From NCBI RefSeq assembly GCF_015160855.1, contig NZ_CP063373.1:8779001-8843000 (forward strand): a stretch of DNA of 64,000 bases. The letters run 5' to 3'. The stretch is from Streptomyces ferrugineus. GTDB taxonomy: Bacteria; Actinomycetota; Actinomycetes; Streptomycetales; Streptomycetaceae. Below the pieces are notes generated by a model. It was not told where the DNA came from. It did not search any database and saw nothing but the letters and a program-made list of their open reading frames with translations. Positions 10,346-18,875 of this stretch are shown here, in pieces. Made by a program: the position numbers and the translations under genes. Numbering within the stretch: position 1 is the stretch's first letter; each line of letters opens with the position of its first letter.

Positions 10346-10594
10346 TCAGCTCTTCCGCGACTTCGCCGCGCCGGTCGCGTCGGCGGTGTCCCCGGAGTCC
10401 GGCTTCGGATCCGCGGGCTCCTTGAAGTCGACCCTGCTCATGTGGCGGTTCATGGACTTCATCAGGCCCCACACCGCCAGTGCCATCACCGCGAAGACGA
10501 TGAAGCCGAGGACACCGGGGGTGACCTTGTCCTCGTCGACCTCCTTGGCGAGGGTGGCGAGCTGTGTCATTGCCAGGCTTGCGCTTGCGCTCAT
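10346..10594 (-). CDS. Small single-pass membrane protein downstream of mca
   Basis: An 82-residue protein with one clear helix (GVLGFIVFAVMALAVWGL) after a short N-terminus and a hydrophilic, acidic then basic tail ending AKSRKS. It lies directly behind mca: the mca TGA and this ATG are separated by one base (TGACATG), implying coupling. Starts at 10603 or 10570 (MTQLATLAKEV) are also possible; the latter is where conservation would be expected to begin. Function unknown; the position suggests cotranscription with mycothiol detoxification. Confidence 0.7.
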   Translation of the reverse strand: MSASASLAMTQLATLAKEVDEDKVTPGVLGFIVFAVMALAVWGLMKSMNRHMSRVDFKEPADPKPDSGDTADATGAAKSRKS

Positions 10595-10595
10595 G

Positions 10596-11477
10596 TCAGG
10601 CATTGTCGCGGATGCCCGCAAAGAGGTCGTCCTCGGGGAGGGAGGTATCGACGAGGGACTTCGCGAGCTCGTACTCCTCGGTCGGCCAGACCTCCCGCTG
10701 GAGCTCCAGCGGAACCCGGAACCAGCCGCCGTCGGGGTCGATCTGCGTGGCGTGCGCGAGCAGCGCCTTGTCGCGGATCTCGTAGAAGTCGCCGCACGGC
10801 ACATGCGTGGTGAGGGTGCGCTGCTTCATGCCGAACTCGTCCCAGCGCTTGAGCCAGTCCCCGTAGGGGGACTCCATGCCGCGGTCGAGCATGGCCTGGT
10901 GCAGCGCCTCGGTGCGCGGGCGGTTGAAGCCCTGGTTGTAGTAGAGCTTCTGCGGCTGGTACGCGGGCCCGTACTCCGCCTCCGGGTACTTCTCGGCGTC
11001 CGCCGCGCCCTCGAACGCCACCATCGAGATCTTGTGGGTCATGATGTGGTCGGGGTGCGGGTAGCCGCCGTTCTCGTCGTAGGTGGTGATCACCTGGGGA
11101 CGGAAGCGACGGATCTGCTTCACCAGCTCACCGGCCGCCTTGTCGACGTCCTCCAGCGCGAAGCAGCCCTCCGGGAGCGGCGGCAGCGGGTCGCCCTCGG
11201 GCAGGCCGGAGTCGACGAAGCCGAGCCACTCCTGCCGGACCCCGAGGATCTCGCGGGCCTCGTCCATCTCCTTCTTGCGCACCTCGTGGATGTGCTCCTC
11301 GATGTACTTGTCGCCCTGAAGCTTCGGGTTGAGGATGGAGCCGCGCTCCCCGCCCGTGCAGGTCACCACCAGCACGTCCACCCCCTCGGACACGTACTTC
11401 GCCATGGTCGCCGCGCCCTTGCTCGACTCGTCGTCGGGGTGGGCGTGCACGGCCATCAGTCGCAGCTGGTCAGTCAA
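10596..11477 (-). CDS. mca: Mycothiol S-conjugate amidase
   Basis: A 293-residue LmbE-superfamily Zn amidase. It cleaves mycothiol S-conjugates to a mercapturic acid (exported) and GlcN-Ins (recycled), the detoxification step of actinobacteria. The metal-site motif AHPDDE lies at residues 12-17 and a second HPDH motif (in GGYPHPDHIMTHK) is near residue 142. Length and sequence are near-identical to my recollection of Streptomyces Mca, and differ from MshB by the HEVRKKEMDEAREILG region. The start is TTG at 11477 (MTDQLRLMAVHAHPDD); no ATG precedes the motif by enough residues. Divergent from the DUF4307 gene. Confidence 0.93.
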   Translation of the reverse strand: MTDQLRLMAVHAHPDDESSKGAATMAKYVSEGVDVLVVTCTGGERGSILNPKLQGDKYIEEHIHEVRKKEMDEAREILGVRQEWLGFVDSGLPEGDPLPPLPEGCFALEDVDKAAGELVKQIRRFRPQVITTYDENGGYPHPDHIMTHKISMVAFEGAADAEKYPEAEYGPAYQPQKLYYNQGFNRPRTEALHQAMLDRGMESPYGDWLKRWDEFGMKQRTLTTHVPCGDFYEIRDKALLAHATQIDPDGGWFRVPLELQREVWPTEEYELAKSLVDTSLPEDDLFAGIRDNA

Positions 11478-11624
11478 GACTCAATCCTCAAGTGTCGGCG
11501 CCCGGTGTGAACCGGCGCGATCGGCAGCTTCTATAGTGACCGAATCGGGGGGCGGATAATTCCGGGCCACGACCCGCGGGCCCCGTTTTGGGACAACCGT
11601 CCCGCCCCGGTGGAGAGGACGATC

Positions 11625-12023
11625 ATGAGCACGGCGAGCACACGGCTGCCCGAGGGCCGCTACGGCCGCCCCTCGGACGCACGTGCCGACCGCAGGCTCA
11701 AGGTCGCCGGCGCCGTCCTCGGGGCGGTGCTGCTGGCGCTGATCGGCTATTTCGCCTATCACTACGTCGGCCAGAACAAGATCAGCGCCGAGGTGATCGA
11801 GTTCGACGCCGGCGAGAACGCGGTCAAGGTGCATCTGGAGGTCCGCAAGGACGCCGGCGCCTCCGGCTACTGCACCCTGCGCTCCCAGGCGGAGAACGGT
11901 GCCGAGGTGGGCCGGGCCGACTTCCGCTTCGACGGCGACGCCACCCGCGTCGACAAGGTCGTCACCCTCCGTACGACGTCCCAGGGGACCACGGCCGAGC
12001 TGCTCGGCTGCCACGCCGACTGA
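11625..12023 (+). CDS. DUF4307 membrane-anchored protein
   Basis: A 132-residue protein with a cytoplasmic N-terminus (about 30 residues), one transmembrane helix (VAGAVLGAVLLALIGYFAYH) and an extracytoplasmic beta-rich domain with two cysteines (GYCTLRSQ and LLGCHAD) that could pair outside the cell. This matches the actinobacterial DUF4307 family commonly found beside mca and greA. Start ATG 11625 is preceded by GGAGAGGA; the frame could also begin at GTG 11610. No function is established. Confidence 0.85.
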   Translation: MSTASTRLPEGRYGRPSDARADRRLKVAGAVLGAVLLALIGYFAYHYVGQNKISAEVIEFDAGENAVKVHLEVRKDAGASGYCTLRSQAENGAEVGRADFRFDGDATRVDKVVTLRTTSQGTTAELLGCHAD

Positions 12024-12195
12024 CCGGATTCATCCGGAATACAGCGGCGCTGACCTGCGTTGACGCAATTCTGATGGCTTATGTCCTCCCCCTTCGGCCA
12101 TTGAATTGTTAGGCTCGTGGTTTCGCCCATCCATGAGGGAACATCCTTCTGGGTAGGGCGATGCTTTGTATTCCCAGTACCTACGAGGAGCACCT

Positions 12196-12696
12196 GTGAC
12201 CCAGACCAGCGAGAACGTCACCTGGCTGACCCAGGAGGCGTACAACCAGCTCAGGGCCGAGCTGGAGTACCTGTCTGGTCCTGCGCGCACGGAGATCGCC
12301 GCCAAGATCGCGGCCGCGCGCGAGGAGGGCGACCTGCGCGAGAACGGCGGGTACCACGCGGCCAAGGAGGAGCAGGGCAAGCAGGAGCTCCGGGTGCGTC
12401 AGCTGACCCAGCTCCTGGAGAACGCCAAGGTCGGCGAGGCGCCGGCGTCGGCGGACGGTGCGGTGGCCCCCGGCATGGTCGTGACGATCGCCTTCGACGG
12501 TGACGAGGACGACACGATGACCTTCCTGCTCGCCTCGCGTGAGTACGCGAGCTCCGACATCGAGACGTACTCCCCGCAGTCCCCGCTGGGCTCCGGCGTG
12601 ATCGGCCACAAGGTCGGCGAGGACGCGGAGTACGAGCTGCCGAACGGCAAGACGGCCTCGGTGAAGATCCTCAAGGCCGAGCCCTACAACGGCTGA
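12196..12696 (+). CDS. greA: Transcription elongation factor GreA
   Basis: A 166-residue GreA. N-terminal antiparallel coiled coil (about 8-80) contains the acidic tip signature EEGDLRENGGYHAAKEEQ that reaches through the RNA polymerase secondary channel and stimulates transcript cleavage to rescue backtracked complexes. The C-terminal FKBP-like domain includes SPLGSGVIGHKVGE. GTG start at 12196, eight bases after GAGGAG; in-frame upstream codons are not conserved. Monocistronic, followed by a strong hairpin. Confidence 0.94.
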   Translation: MTQTSENVTWLTQEAYNQLRAELEYLSGPARTEIAAKIAAAREEGDLRENGGYHAAKEEQGKQELRVRQLTQLLENAKVGEAPASADGAVAPGMVVTIAFDGDEDDTMTFLLASREYASSDIETYSPQSPLGSGVIGHKVGEDAEYELPNGKTASVKILKAEPYNG

Positions 12697-12740
12697 CTCC
12701 GCCACCAGGCAGGACCGGCAGACCCGGTTTTCCACGACAG

Positions 12741-12767
12741 CCCCCGGCCGCCCCTCGGCGCCGGGGG
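12741..12767. terminator. Hairpin terminator between greA and the convergent ABC permease
   Basis: Perfect 8-bp stem CCCCCGGC/GCCGGGGG (12741-12748 and 12760-12767), 11-nt loop, followed by TTT on the plus strand. It lies between convergent stops at 12696 and 12773, so it may serve both directions. Confidence 0.7.
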
Positions 12768-12772
12768 TTTCG

Positions 12773-13630
12773 TCATGCGGTCGCGGAGCGGTACTTGCGA
12801 ACCGCCAGGGTGCGGAAGATGAGGATGATCAGCACCGAGTAGATCAGCGAGGCCCACACCGGATACTGCATGGGCCAGGCGTCCGACGGTGACTGACCCG
12901 GGTTGGCGAACAGCACCCGGCACGCCTGGACGGTGGCGCTGAACGGGTTCCATTCGGCGATGTGCCGCAGCCACGGGGTCATATGGCTGGTGTCCACGAA
13001 CGCGTTCGAGATGAACGTGACCGGGAACAGCCAGATCAGCCCGCTGGACGTGGCCGCCTCGGGAGTCTTCACGGACATGCCGATCAGGGCGCCGATCCAG
13101 GTGAACGCGTAGCCGAGCAGAAGCAGCAGGCCGAAGGCACCGAGGACCTTGCCGGCGTTCGTGTCACCGTCCGAGCCCACCCGCCAGCCGACCAGCACGG
13201 CGACCACGGCCAGCACCACCAGGGTCAGCGTCGTCTGCACCAGATCGGCGAAGGTGCGCCCGGTCAGCACCGCGCCGCGCGCCATCGGCAGCGAGCGGAA
13301 GCGGTCGATGAGGCCCTTGTGCATGTCGTCGGCGATACCCGCGCCGGAGCTGGCGGTGGCGAAGGTGACGGTCTGCGCGAAGATGCCCGCCATCAGGAAG
13401 TTCTTGTAGTCGGCGGCGCTGGTGCTGTTGCCGATCTGCATGGACCCGCCGAAGACGTACGTGAACAGCACCACGAACATGATGGGCTGGATGAGCCCGT
13501 AGATGATCATCTCCGGAATGCGTGACATCCGGATCAGATTGCGTTTGGCGACGACCATCGAGTCCCGGACCGACTGGCTGACCGGGTTCGTGGCCGGCGC
13601 GACCCGCACGGCGTCGGTGACGGCGCTCAC
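12773..13630 (-). CDS. ABC-2 type transporter permease (DrrB-like)
   Basis: A 285-residue integral membrane subunit with six predicted helices. It is of the daunorubicin-resistance DrrB/NodJ class: IPEMIIYGLIQPIMFVVLFTYVFGG near the N-terminus and the conserved DRFRSLPMARGAVLTGR loop. It forms the channel for the ATPase encoded immediately upstream, probably exporting a hydrophobic compound. GTG start overlaps the ATPase stop (GTGA), so the two subunits are coupled. No polyketide or antibiotic genes adjoin it; substrate unknown. Confidence 0.9.
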   Translation of the reverse strand: MSAVTDAVRVAPATNPVSQSVRDSMVVAKRNLIRMSRIPEMIIYGLIQPIMFVVLFTYVFGGSMQIGNSTSAADYKNFLMAGIFAQTVTFATASSGAGIADDMHKGLIDRFRSLPMARGAVLTGRTFADLVQTTLTLVVLAVVAVLVGWRVGSDGDTNAGKVLGAFGLLLLLGYAFTWIGALIGMSVKTPEAATSSGLIWLFPVTFISNAFVDTSHMTPWLRHIAEWNPFSATVQACRVLFANPGQSPSDAWPMQYPVWASLIYSVLIILIFRTLAVRKYRSATA

Positions 13631-14607
13631 TTGGCGGCCTCCTTGGCGTCGCTCTCGGCGTTCTTGATCTCCGCGACATGGCCCGTCAGGGACAGGAACA
13701 CATCGTCGAGGGTGGGCCGGCGCAGGCCGATGTCGTCGATCTCGATGCCGCGGACGTCGAGCTCGCGGATGACCTCGGCGAGGAGCTTGGCGCCGCCGGT
13801 CACGGGCACCGTGAGCTTGCGCATGTGTTCCTCGACCGTGGTGTCGCCCTTGCCGAAGCCGCGCAGCACCTCCGACGCGGGCTGTATGTCCTCGCGCTCA
13901 TGGACGACGACCTCGACGCGCTCGCCGCCGGTGCGGGCCTTGAGCTGGTCGGAGGTGCCCTTGGCGATGACATGGCCGTGGTCGACGACGGCGATGTCGT
14001 GTGCGAGGTGGTCGGCCTCCTCCAGGTACTGGGTGGTCAGCAGCAGGGTCGTACCGCCCGAGACGAGTTGCTTGATGACCTCCCACAGCAGCTGGCGGTT
14101 GCGCGGGTCGAGTCCGGTGGTCGGCTCGTCCATGAACATCACGGGCGGTGAGACCACCAGTGCCGCCGCGAGGTCGAGACGGCGGCGCATGCCTCCGGAG
14201 TAGGTCTTCGTGGGGCGGTCGGCGGCGTCGGCGAGATCGAACTGCTCCAGCAGCTCGGCCGCGCGGGCCTTCGCCGTCTTCGCCCTCATCTGGTAGAGCT
14301 GGCCGACCATCTGGAGGTTCTCGCGGCCGGTGAGGTATTCGTCGACCGCCGCGAACTGGCCGGACAGGCCGATGGAGCGGCGCACGGCGTCGGGGTTCTT
14401 GAGGACGTCGATTCCGGCGACGACCGCCGAGCCGCTGTCCGGCCGCAGCAGGGTCGTCAGACAGCGGACGGTCGTGGTCTTGCCCGCGCCGTTCGGCCCG
14501 AGCAGACCCAGGACGGTGCCCTCGGGAACATCGAGGTCGACGCCGTCCAGAGCCCTTACGTCACCGAAGGTCTTCACCAGACCTTCGGCATAGATGGCGC
14601 CTGGCAT
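13627..14607 (-). CDS. ABC transporter ATP-binding protein (DrrA-like)
   Basis: A 326-residue ATPase with Walker A GPNGAGKTT near residue 37, Q-loop GLSGQFAAVDEYLTGREN, signature YSGGMRRRLDLA, Walker B VMFMDEPTTGLD and a DrrA-type C-terminal domain (about 220-326). It powers the downstream permease, giving a DrrAB-like two-gene exporter. First gene of the pair; the 16-bp palindrome at 14661-14676, 54 bp upstream of the start, probably controls it. Confidence 0.91.
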   Translation of the reverse strand: MPGAIYAEGLVKTFGDVRALDGVDLDVPEGTVLGLLGPNGAGKTTTVRCLTTLLRPDSGSAVVAGIDVLKNPDAVRRSIGLSGQFAAVDEYLTGRENLQMVGQLYQMRAKTAKARAAELLEQFDLADAADRPTKTYSGGMRRRLDLAAALVVSPPVMFMDEPTTGLDPRNRQLLWEVIKQLVSGGTTLLLTTQYLEEADHLAHDIAVVDHGHVIAKGTSDQLKARTGGERVEVVVHEREDIQPASEVLRGFGKGDTTVEEHMRKLTVPVTGGAKLLAEVIRELDVRGIEIDDIGLRRPTLDDVFLSLTGHVAEIKNAESDAKEAAK

Positions 14608-14641
14608 ATGAGGTCTCCACGTCGTTGAGGATGGTTGCCAT

Positions 14642-14676
14642 GCGATACAGACACACCATAACGCGATGTATCGCGT
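14642..14676. promoter_or_regulatory. Candidate operator of the DrrAB-like exporter
   Basis: Perfect 16-bp palindrome ACGCGATGTATCGCGT (7-bp arms, GT centre) at 14661-14676. A third half-site, GCGATACA (14642-14649), pairs with TGTATCGC (14667-14674). It lies in the AT-richer upstream region of the ATPase gene. Dimeric TetR- or PadR-type regulators bind sites of this kind; no such regulator gene is adjacent. Confidence 0.5.
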
Positions 14677-14721
14677 CTCTCAATGGACTTGCTCGAACGA
14701 GTGACGAAGAGTGGCCCGACC

Positions 14722-15951
14722 TCAGCCGATGACGGTGTAGCCCGCCTCGCGCAGAGCGTGGCCGACCTCGACGCAGTGCGCCGGGCCCTTCGTCTCCAGG
14801 TGCAGCTCGACCTCCGCCTCCGTGAGCCCGAGCCGTGGGTCGGTCCGTACATGGCTCACGTCGAGGACGTTAGCGTCCACCACTGACAACGCCCCCAAAA
14901 GCGTGGCGAGCGCGCCCGGCCGGTCCGTCAGCCGCAGCCGTACGGCCAGGTAGCGGCCCTGCGCGGCCATGCCGTGCCGCAGGACGCGCTGCAGCAGCAG
15001 CGGGTCGACGTTGCCGCCGGACAGCACCGCGACGACCGGGCCCTCGAAGTCGCCGGGGTCGCTCAGCAGCGCCGCGACCGGGCTCGCCCCGGCCGGCTCG
15101 ACGACCAGCTTGGCCCGCTCCAGGCACAGCAGCAGGGCGGTGGCCAGCTCGTCCTCGGTGACCGTGCGGACCTCGTCCACCAGGTCACGCACGAGCCAGA
15201 ACGGCACGTCGCCGGGCCGGCCGACCTTTATGCCGTCGGCCATGGTCGCCGGGTTGTCGACCGCGACCGGGTGCCCGGCCGTCAGCGAGGGCGGGTACGC
15301 CGCCGCGCCCGCCGCCTGTACGCCCACGATCCGCACGTCGGGCCGCAGCGACTTCACCGCCACCGCGATGCCCGCGGCGAGCCCTCCCCCGCCGATGCCG
15401 ACGACGATCGTCCGCACCTCCGGGCACTGCTCGAGGATCTCCAGTCCGACCGTGCCCTGGCCGGCGATGATGTCGGGGTGGTCGAAGGGGTGGATGAACA
15501 CCGCGCCCGTCTCGGCCGCGTACTCCTGCGCCGCGGCCAGCGTCTCGTCGACCACCTGCCCGTGCAGGCGCACCTCGGCGCCGTAGTCCCGGGTGGCGCT
15601 GATCTTCGGCAGCGGGGCGCCCTTCGGCATGAACACCGTCGAGCGCACGCCGAGCAGCGACGACGCCAGGGCGACGCCCTGCGCGTGGTTGCCGGCGCTC
15701 GCCGCCACGACTTCCGCCGCGCGCTCCTCCGGCAGCAGCCCGGCGATCCGTACATACGCGCCGCGCAGCTTGAACGACCCCGTCCGCTGGAGGTTCTCGC
15801 ACTTGAAGTGCACCGGCGCGCCCACCAGCTGGGACAGGTGCCTGCTGCCCTCCATCGCCGTCACGCGCGCGACGCCCGTCAGCATCTTCTGCGCGCCGCG
15901 CACGTCGTCGAGCGTGACAGGAGGCAAGGAGTCAGCCGTGCTGTAGCTCAT
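14722..15951 (-). CDS. ilvA: Threonine dehydratase (PLP-dependent, with C-terminal ACT-like domain)
   Basis: A 409-residue fold-type II PLP enzyme converting L-threonine to 2-oxobutanoate and ammonia. The PLP lysine sits in TGSFKLRGA, the phosphate-binding glycine loop in GIGGGGLAAG, and SAGNHAQG is conserved. Residues about 325-409 form a single ACT-like regulatory domain (RLTDRPGALATLLGAL), the shorter TdcB/actinobacterial IlvA type. The product could feed isoleucine synthesis or propionyl-CoA, and the Pcc genes are about 21 kb away; the role may be catabolic. ATG 15951 chosen because homology starts near MSYSTADSLP; no strong Shine-Dalgarno is visible. Confidence 0.9.
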   Translation of the reverse strand: MSYSTADSLPPVTLDDVRGAQKMLTGVARVTAMEGSRHLSQLVGAPVHFKCENLQRTGSFKLRGAYVRIAGLLPEERAAEVVAASAGNHAQGVALASSLLGVRSTVFMPKGAPLPKISATRDYGAEVRLHGQVVDETLAAAQEYAAETGAVFIHPFDHPDIIAGQGTVGLEILEQCPEVRTIVVGIGGGGLAAGIAVAVKSLRPDVRIVGVQAAGAAAYPPSLTAGHPVAVDNPATMADGIKVGRPGDVPFWLVRDLVDEVRTVTEDELATALLLCLERAKLVVEPAGASPVAALLSDPGDFEGPVVAVLSGGNVDPLLLQRVLRHGMAAQGRYLAVRLRLTDRPGALATLLGALSVVDANVLDVSHVRTDPRLGLTEAEVELHLETKGPAHCVEVGHALREAGYTVIG

Positions 15952-16097
15952 GACACAAGTCTCGCAGTTCACAGGCGCGGGGCCGCGTTGTGACCAAGCA
16001 CCGAGACGGGTTTGCGCAGCGCCGGTACACCCCGCCCCCCGGCCGCGTACCCTGTCCCCCAACCCAGCACCCCCTTTCATGAAGTGAGCCCCCGGCC

Positions 16098-16622
16098 ATG
16101 CCCACAACACCTGAAATGTCGATGGACATGACGACCGTCGCCGACAGCGGTCTCCTCGACACGCTGCAGCACGAGGTGGCGGTCTTCGCCCGTCGTGCCG
16201 AACAGACCCGGCTCGGCGGGGTCGGGCAGGTGCGCAACTCCATGGACCGCGCCGCATACCTCCTGCTCAACCGCCTCGACAAGGAAGGCCCCATGGGCGT
16301 CAAGGCGCTCGCCGCGAGCATGGGGATCGACTCGTCGACGGTCACCCGCCAGGTGGCGCCGCTCGTCGACACGGGGCTCGTCAAGCGGACCTCGCACCCC
16401 GAGGACGGACGGGCGGTGGTGCTCCAGCTCTCGCCGCGCGGGCAGTCCCGGCTGGAGGAAGTGCGTTCCTCGCGCCGTCAGTTGATGGCCGAGCTGACAC
16501 ACGACTGGGCACCCGAGGAGCGCGAGGCGTTCTGCACGCTTCTCACCCGCTTCAACACCGCGCTCTCCACCCGGATGGCGGCCCAGGGAATCTCGGGCGC
16601 GGAGCCGCACACGGCGACCTGA
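16098..16622 (+). CDS. MarR-family transcriptional regulator
   Basis: A 174-residue winged-helix protein. HTH LAASMGIDSSTVTRQVAPLVDTGLVKR at about 75-102, followed by the wing with DGRAVVLQLSPRG; helical dimerisation segments flank it (LDTLQHEVAVFARRAEQ and the C-terminal EREAFCTLLTRFNTAL). MarR proteins are ligand- or oxidant-responsive repressors. It is divergent from ilvA across about 146 bp and has no obvious partner downstream, so the target is not clear. A Cys in EREAFCTLL could be redox-sensitive (inference). Confidence 0.88.
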   Translation: MPTTPEMSMDMTTVADSGLLDTLQHEVAVFARRAEQTRLGGVGQVRNSMDRAAYLLLNRLDKEGPMGVKALAASMGIDSSTVTRQVAPLVDTGLVKRTSHPEDGRAVVLQLSPRGQSRLEEVRSSRRQLMAELTHDWAPEEREAFCTLLTRFNTALSTRMAAQGISGAEPHTAT

Positions 16623-16718
16623 GCAGCGGGGTCGCGCCCCCTGGCTCCCGGGTTGTCCCGGATCGTGCACGCCCGCGTGCGGGGGTGATCGGGTCCCGGC
16701 TCTTGACCCCGGGCCTGC

Positions 16719-16752
16719 GCTGTCCTCATATGAAAGCTGTCCTCATATGAAA
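16719..16752. repeat. Perfect 17-bp tandem duplication upstream of the sigma-like gene
   Basis: GCTGTCCTCATATGAAA occurs twice with no spacer (16719-16735 and 16736-16752). Each unit contains the palindrome TCATATGA. It lies 84 bp before the sigma-like gene, so it could be a duplicated regulator site or a recent slippage product. Confidence 0.7.
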
Positions 16753-16835
16753 CCGGGCCCTCTTCGTACGCGACCGATGTGTCACGTGCCTGGTCGGGGG
16801 GCCGGTCCTCAAGGCGCGGTCAGGCGGGAGGGGCG

Positions 16836-17348
16836 GTGGGACGACGGAGTGTGGTCCAGGACGCCCGCCGGGACCGGGAGTTCGAGGCGTTCGTCGCGGG
16901 CGCGGCCGGGCGGCTGCTGCATGCCGCCACACTGCTCACCGCGGAGCCGCCCGAGGCCAACCCGCGCGCCAGACGCCTGCTGACGCTGGCCCTGGCGCAC
17001 ACGTACGCGTGCTGGGACCGACTGCGCGGTGAGGACCCGTACGACCGCGCCCGCCAGGAACTGGCCACCCGCTTCTCCCGGGTCGCCTGGCACCGGTACG
17101 CCGGCCCGGTCGCCCTCGGCCGATCCCGCCCGCACCCCGGCAGCCCGCTCGCCCGGCTCTCCCCGCGGGAGCGCCTGATCCTGGTGCTGCGGCTGTACGA
17201 GGGGGTCGCCGAGGAGCAGACGGCCGCGCTGCTCGGCCTGCCCGCGGAGCGCGTCCACACGATCTGCGACCGGGCGACGGCGACGCTGCTGCATCCGCCG
17301 CGCGGGCCGGCTCCGGCCGTGCTGGGGGCGAAGGCGGTGTCACCGTGA
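16836..17348 (+). CDS. RNA polymerase sigma-factor-like protein (ECF/SigE-type, degenerate)
   Basis: A 170-residue protein. The C-terminal part LARLSPRERLILVLRLYEG...EEQTAALLGLPAERV is a typical sigma region 4 helix-turn-helix. The N-terminal part (EFEAFVAGAAGRLLHAATLLT) resembles region 2 of SigE-type ECF factors, but the segment between is Pro/Arg-rich and the region 2.3/2.4 motifs are weak. GTG 16836 is preceded by GGGAGGGG; upstream in-frame codons are Arg/Gly-rich and less likely coding. Its stop overlaps the start of the small membrane protein at 17345. True sigma activity is uncertain. Confidence 0.72.
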   Translation: MGRRSVVQDARRDREFEAFVAGAAGRLLHAATLLTAEPPEANPRARRLLTLALAHTYACWDRLRGEDPYDRARQELATRFSRVAWHRYAGPVALGRSRPHPGSPLARLSPRERLILVLRLYEGVAEEQTAALLGLPAERVHTICDRATATLLHPPRGPAPAVLGAKAVSP

Positions 17349-17593
17349 ACCGCGCCCAGCGGGAAGCGGCCGCGCGGCGGATCATGGAGGGCCCGCCGCC
17401 ACCCGTACCGCCGGACCTGTACCCGGAGGTCGTCCGGCGCGGCGGCCGTATGCTGCGCCGCAGGAGGGCGGCCCTGGTGCTGACGTGGGCGCTCCTGTTC
17501 GCGGCGGCCGTGGCCTTCGCGGTGTGGGCCGTGACGGCCCAGCCCTGGGTGGAGCCGCCGTCGGAGACGACTCCACCCCTGACGGGCTGGTGA
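17345..17593 (+). CDS. Small membrane protein coupled to the sigma-like gene
   Basis: An 82-residue protein with a Pro-rich cytosolic N-terminus (MEGPPPPVPPDLYPEVV), a basic stretch, one transmembrane helix (ALVLTWALLFAAAVAFAVWAV) and a short Trp/Pro-rich outside tail. GTG start overlaps the upstream stop by 4 nt. Position and topology fit a minimal anti-sigma or membrane tether for the sigma-like protein, but no zinc anti-sigma motif (HxxxCxxC) is present. Function inferred from context only. Confidence 0.75.
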   Translation: MNRAQREAAARRIMEGPPPPVPPDLYPEVVRRGGRMLRRRRAALVLTWALLFAAAVAFAVWAVTAQPWVEPPSETTPPLTGW

Positions 17594-17614
17594 GCCCCTC
17601 TCTGCCGCCCTGCC

Positions 17615-18769
17615 CTAGCCGAGCGCCTGCTGCAGGTCCTCCAGCAGGTCGTCGACGTTCTCGATGCCGACCGAGAGCCGGACGAGGTCGGCGGGCACCT
17701 CCAGGGCGGAGCCGGTCACCGAGGCGTGGGTCATGCGTCCCGGGTGCTCGATGAGGGACTCGACGCCGCCCAGGGACTCGCCGAGCGTGAACAGCTCGGC
17801 CCGGTTGCAGACCGCGACGGCCGCCTCCTCGCCACCGGCGACCTGGAAGGAGACCATGCCGCCGAACGCCTTCATCTGCTTGGCGGCGACCTCGTGCCCG
17901 GGGTGCTCGGGCAGGCCCGGGTACAGAACGCGCGTCACGCGCGCGTGCCGGCTGAGCATGTCGGCGACCTTCGTGGCGTTCTCGCTGTGCCGGTCCATGC
18001 GCACCGAGAGCGTCTTGGTGCCGCGCAGCACCAGCCAGGAGTCGAAGGGCCCGGCGATGGCGCCCATCGCGTTCTGGTGGAAGGCCAGTTCGTCGCCCAG
18101 GTCCGGGTCACTGACGATCAGCGCACCGCCGACGACGTCCGAGTGGCCGCCCATGTACTTGGTCAGGGAGTGCACGACGACGTCCGCGCCGAGCGACAGC
18201 GGCTGCTGAAGGTACGGCGTGGCGAACGTGTTGTCGACGACGAGCTTGGCGCCCGCGTCCCGGGCGACCTGCGCGACGGCGGCGATGTCGGTGATGCCGA
18301 GCAGCGGGTTGGAGGGGGTCTCCACCCAGACGACCTTGGTCTTCGGGGTGATGGCGGCCCGCACGGCGGCCGCGTCGCTGGTGTCGGCGACCGACCACTC
18401 CACCCCCCAGCGGGCGACGACCTTCGCGAACAGCCGGAACGTGCCGCCGTACGCGTCATTGGGGATGACCACGTGGTCGCCGGGGCTGAGCAGCGTACGC
18501 AACAGGCAGTCCTCGGCCGCCAGTCCGGACGCGAACGCGAGCCCGCGACGGCCGCCCTCCAGGGCGGCGAGGTTCTCCTCCAGGGCGGTCCTGGTCGGGT
18601 TGGCGCTACGGCTGTACTCGTAGCCACCGCGCAGGCCGCCGACGCCGTCCTGCTTGTAGGTCGAGACCTGGTGGATCGGTGGGACGACCGCGCCGGTGAG
18701 GGGGTCGGCGGTGTTGCCCGCATGGATCGCGAGGGTCTCGAAGTGCTGACTGATGTGCCTGTCACTCAT
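17615..18769 (-). CDS. metB: Cystathionine gamma-synthase/lyase-family PLP enzyme
   Basis: A 384-residue Cys/Met-metabolism PLP enzyme. PLP lysine in VVHSLTKYMGGHSDVVGG; conserved YEYSRSANPT near residue 50, the aromatic loop NDAYGGTF and C-terminal RLSVGIEN. The family forms cystathionine from O-succinyl/acetyl-homoserine and cysteine, or works in reverse transsulfuration; sequence alone cannot separate MetB from CTH activity in actinobacteria. ATG 18769 chosen from homology (MSDRHISQHFETLAIHAG). Convergent with the small membrane protein upstream of it. Confidence 0.88.
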   Translation of the reverse strand: MSDRHISQHFETLAIHAGNTADPLTGAVVPPIHQVSTYKQDGVGGLRGGYEYSRSANPTRTALEENLAALEGGRRGLAFASGLAAEDCLLRTLLSPGDHVVIPNDAYGGTFRLFAKVVARWGVEWSVADTSDAAAVRAAITPKTKVVWVETPSNPLLGITDIAAVAQVARDAGAKLVVDNTFATPYLQQPLSLGADVVVHSLTKYMGGHSDVVGGALIVSDPDLGDELAFHQNAMGAIAGPFDSWLVLRGTKTLSVRMDRHSENATKVADMLSRHARVTRVLYPGLPEHPGHEVAAKQMKAFGGMVSFQVAGGEEAAVAVCNRAELFTLGESLGGVESLIEHPGRMTHASVTGSALEVPADLVRLSVGIENVDDLLEDLQQALG

Positions 18770-18875
18770 GGGCACCGAGCGTAGTGCGCGAACGGACCGG
18801 ATGGCGGACGGCGGGTTCTTCGGGTTCTCCCGACCTCGTTGGCCAATTGTCGGCGGCGTCTGGAACGCTGGAGGC

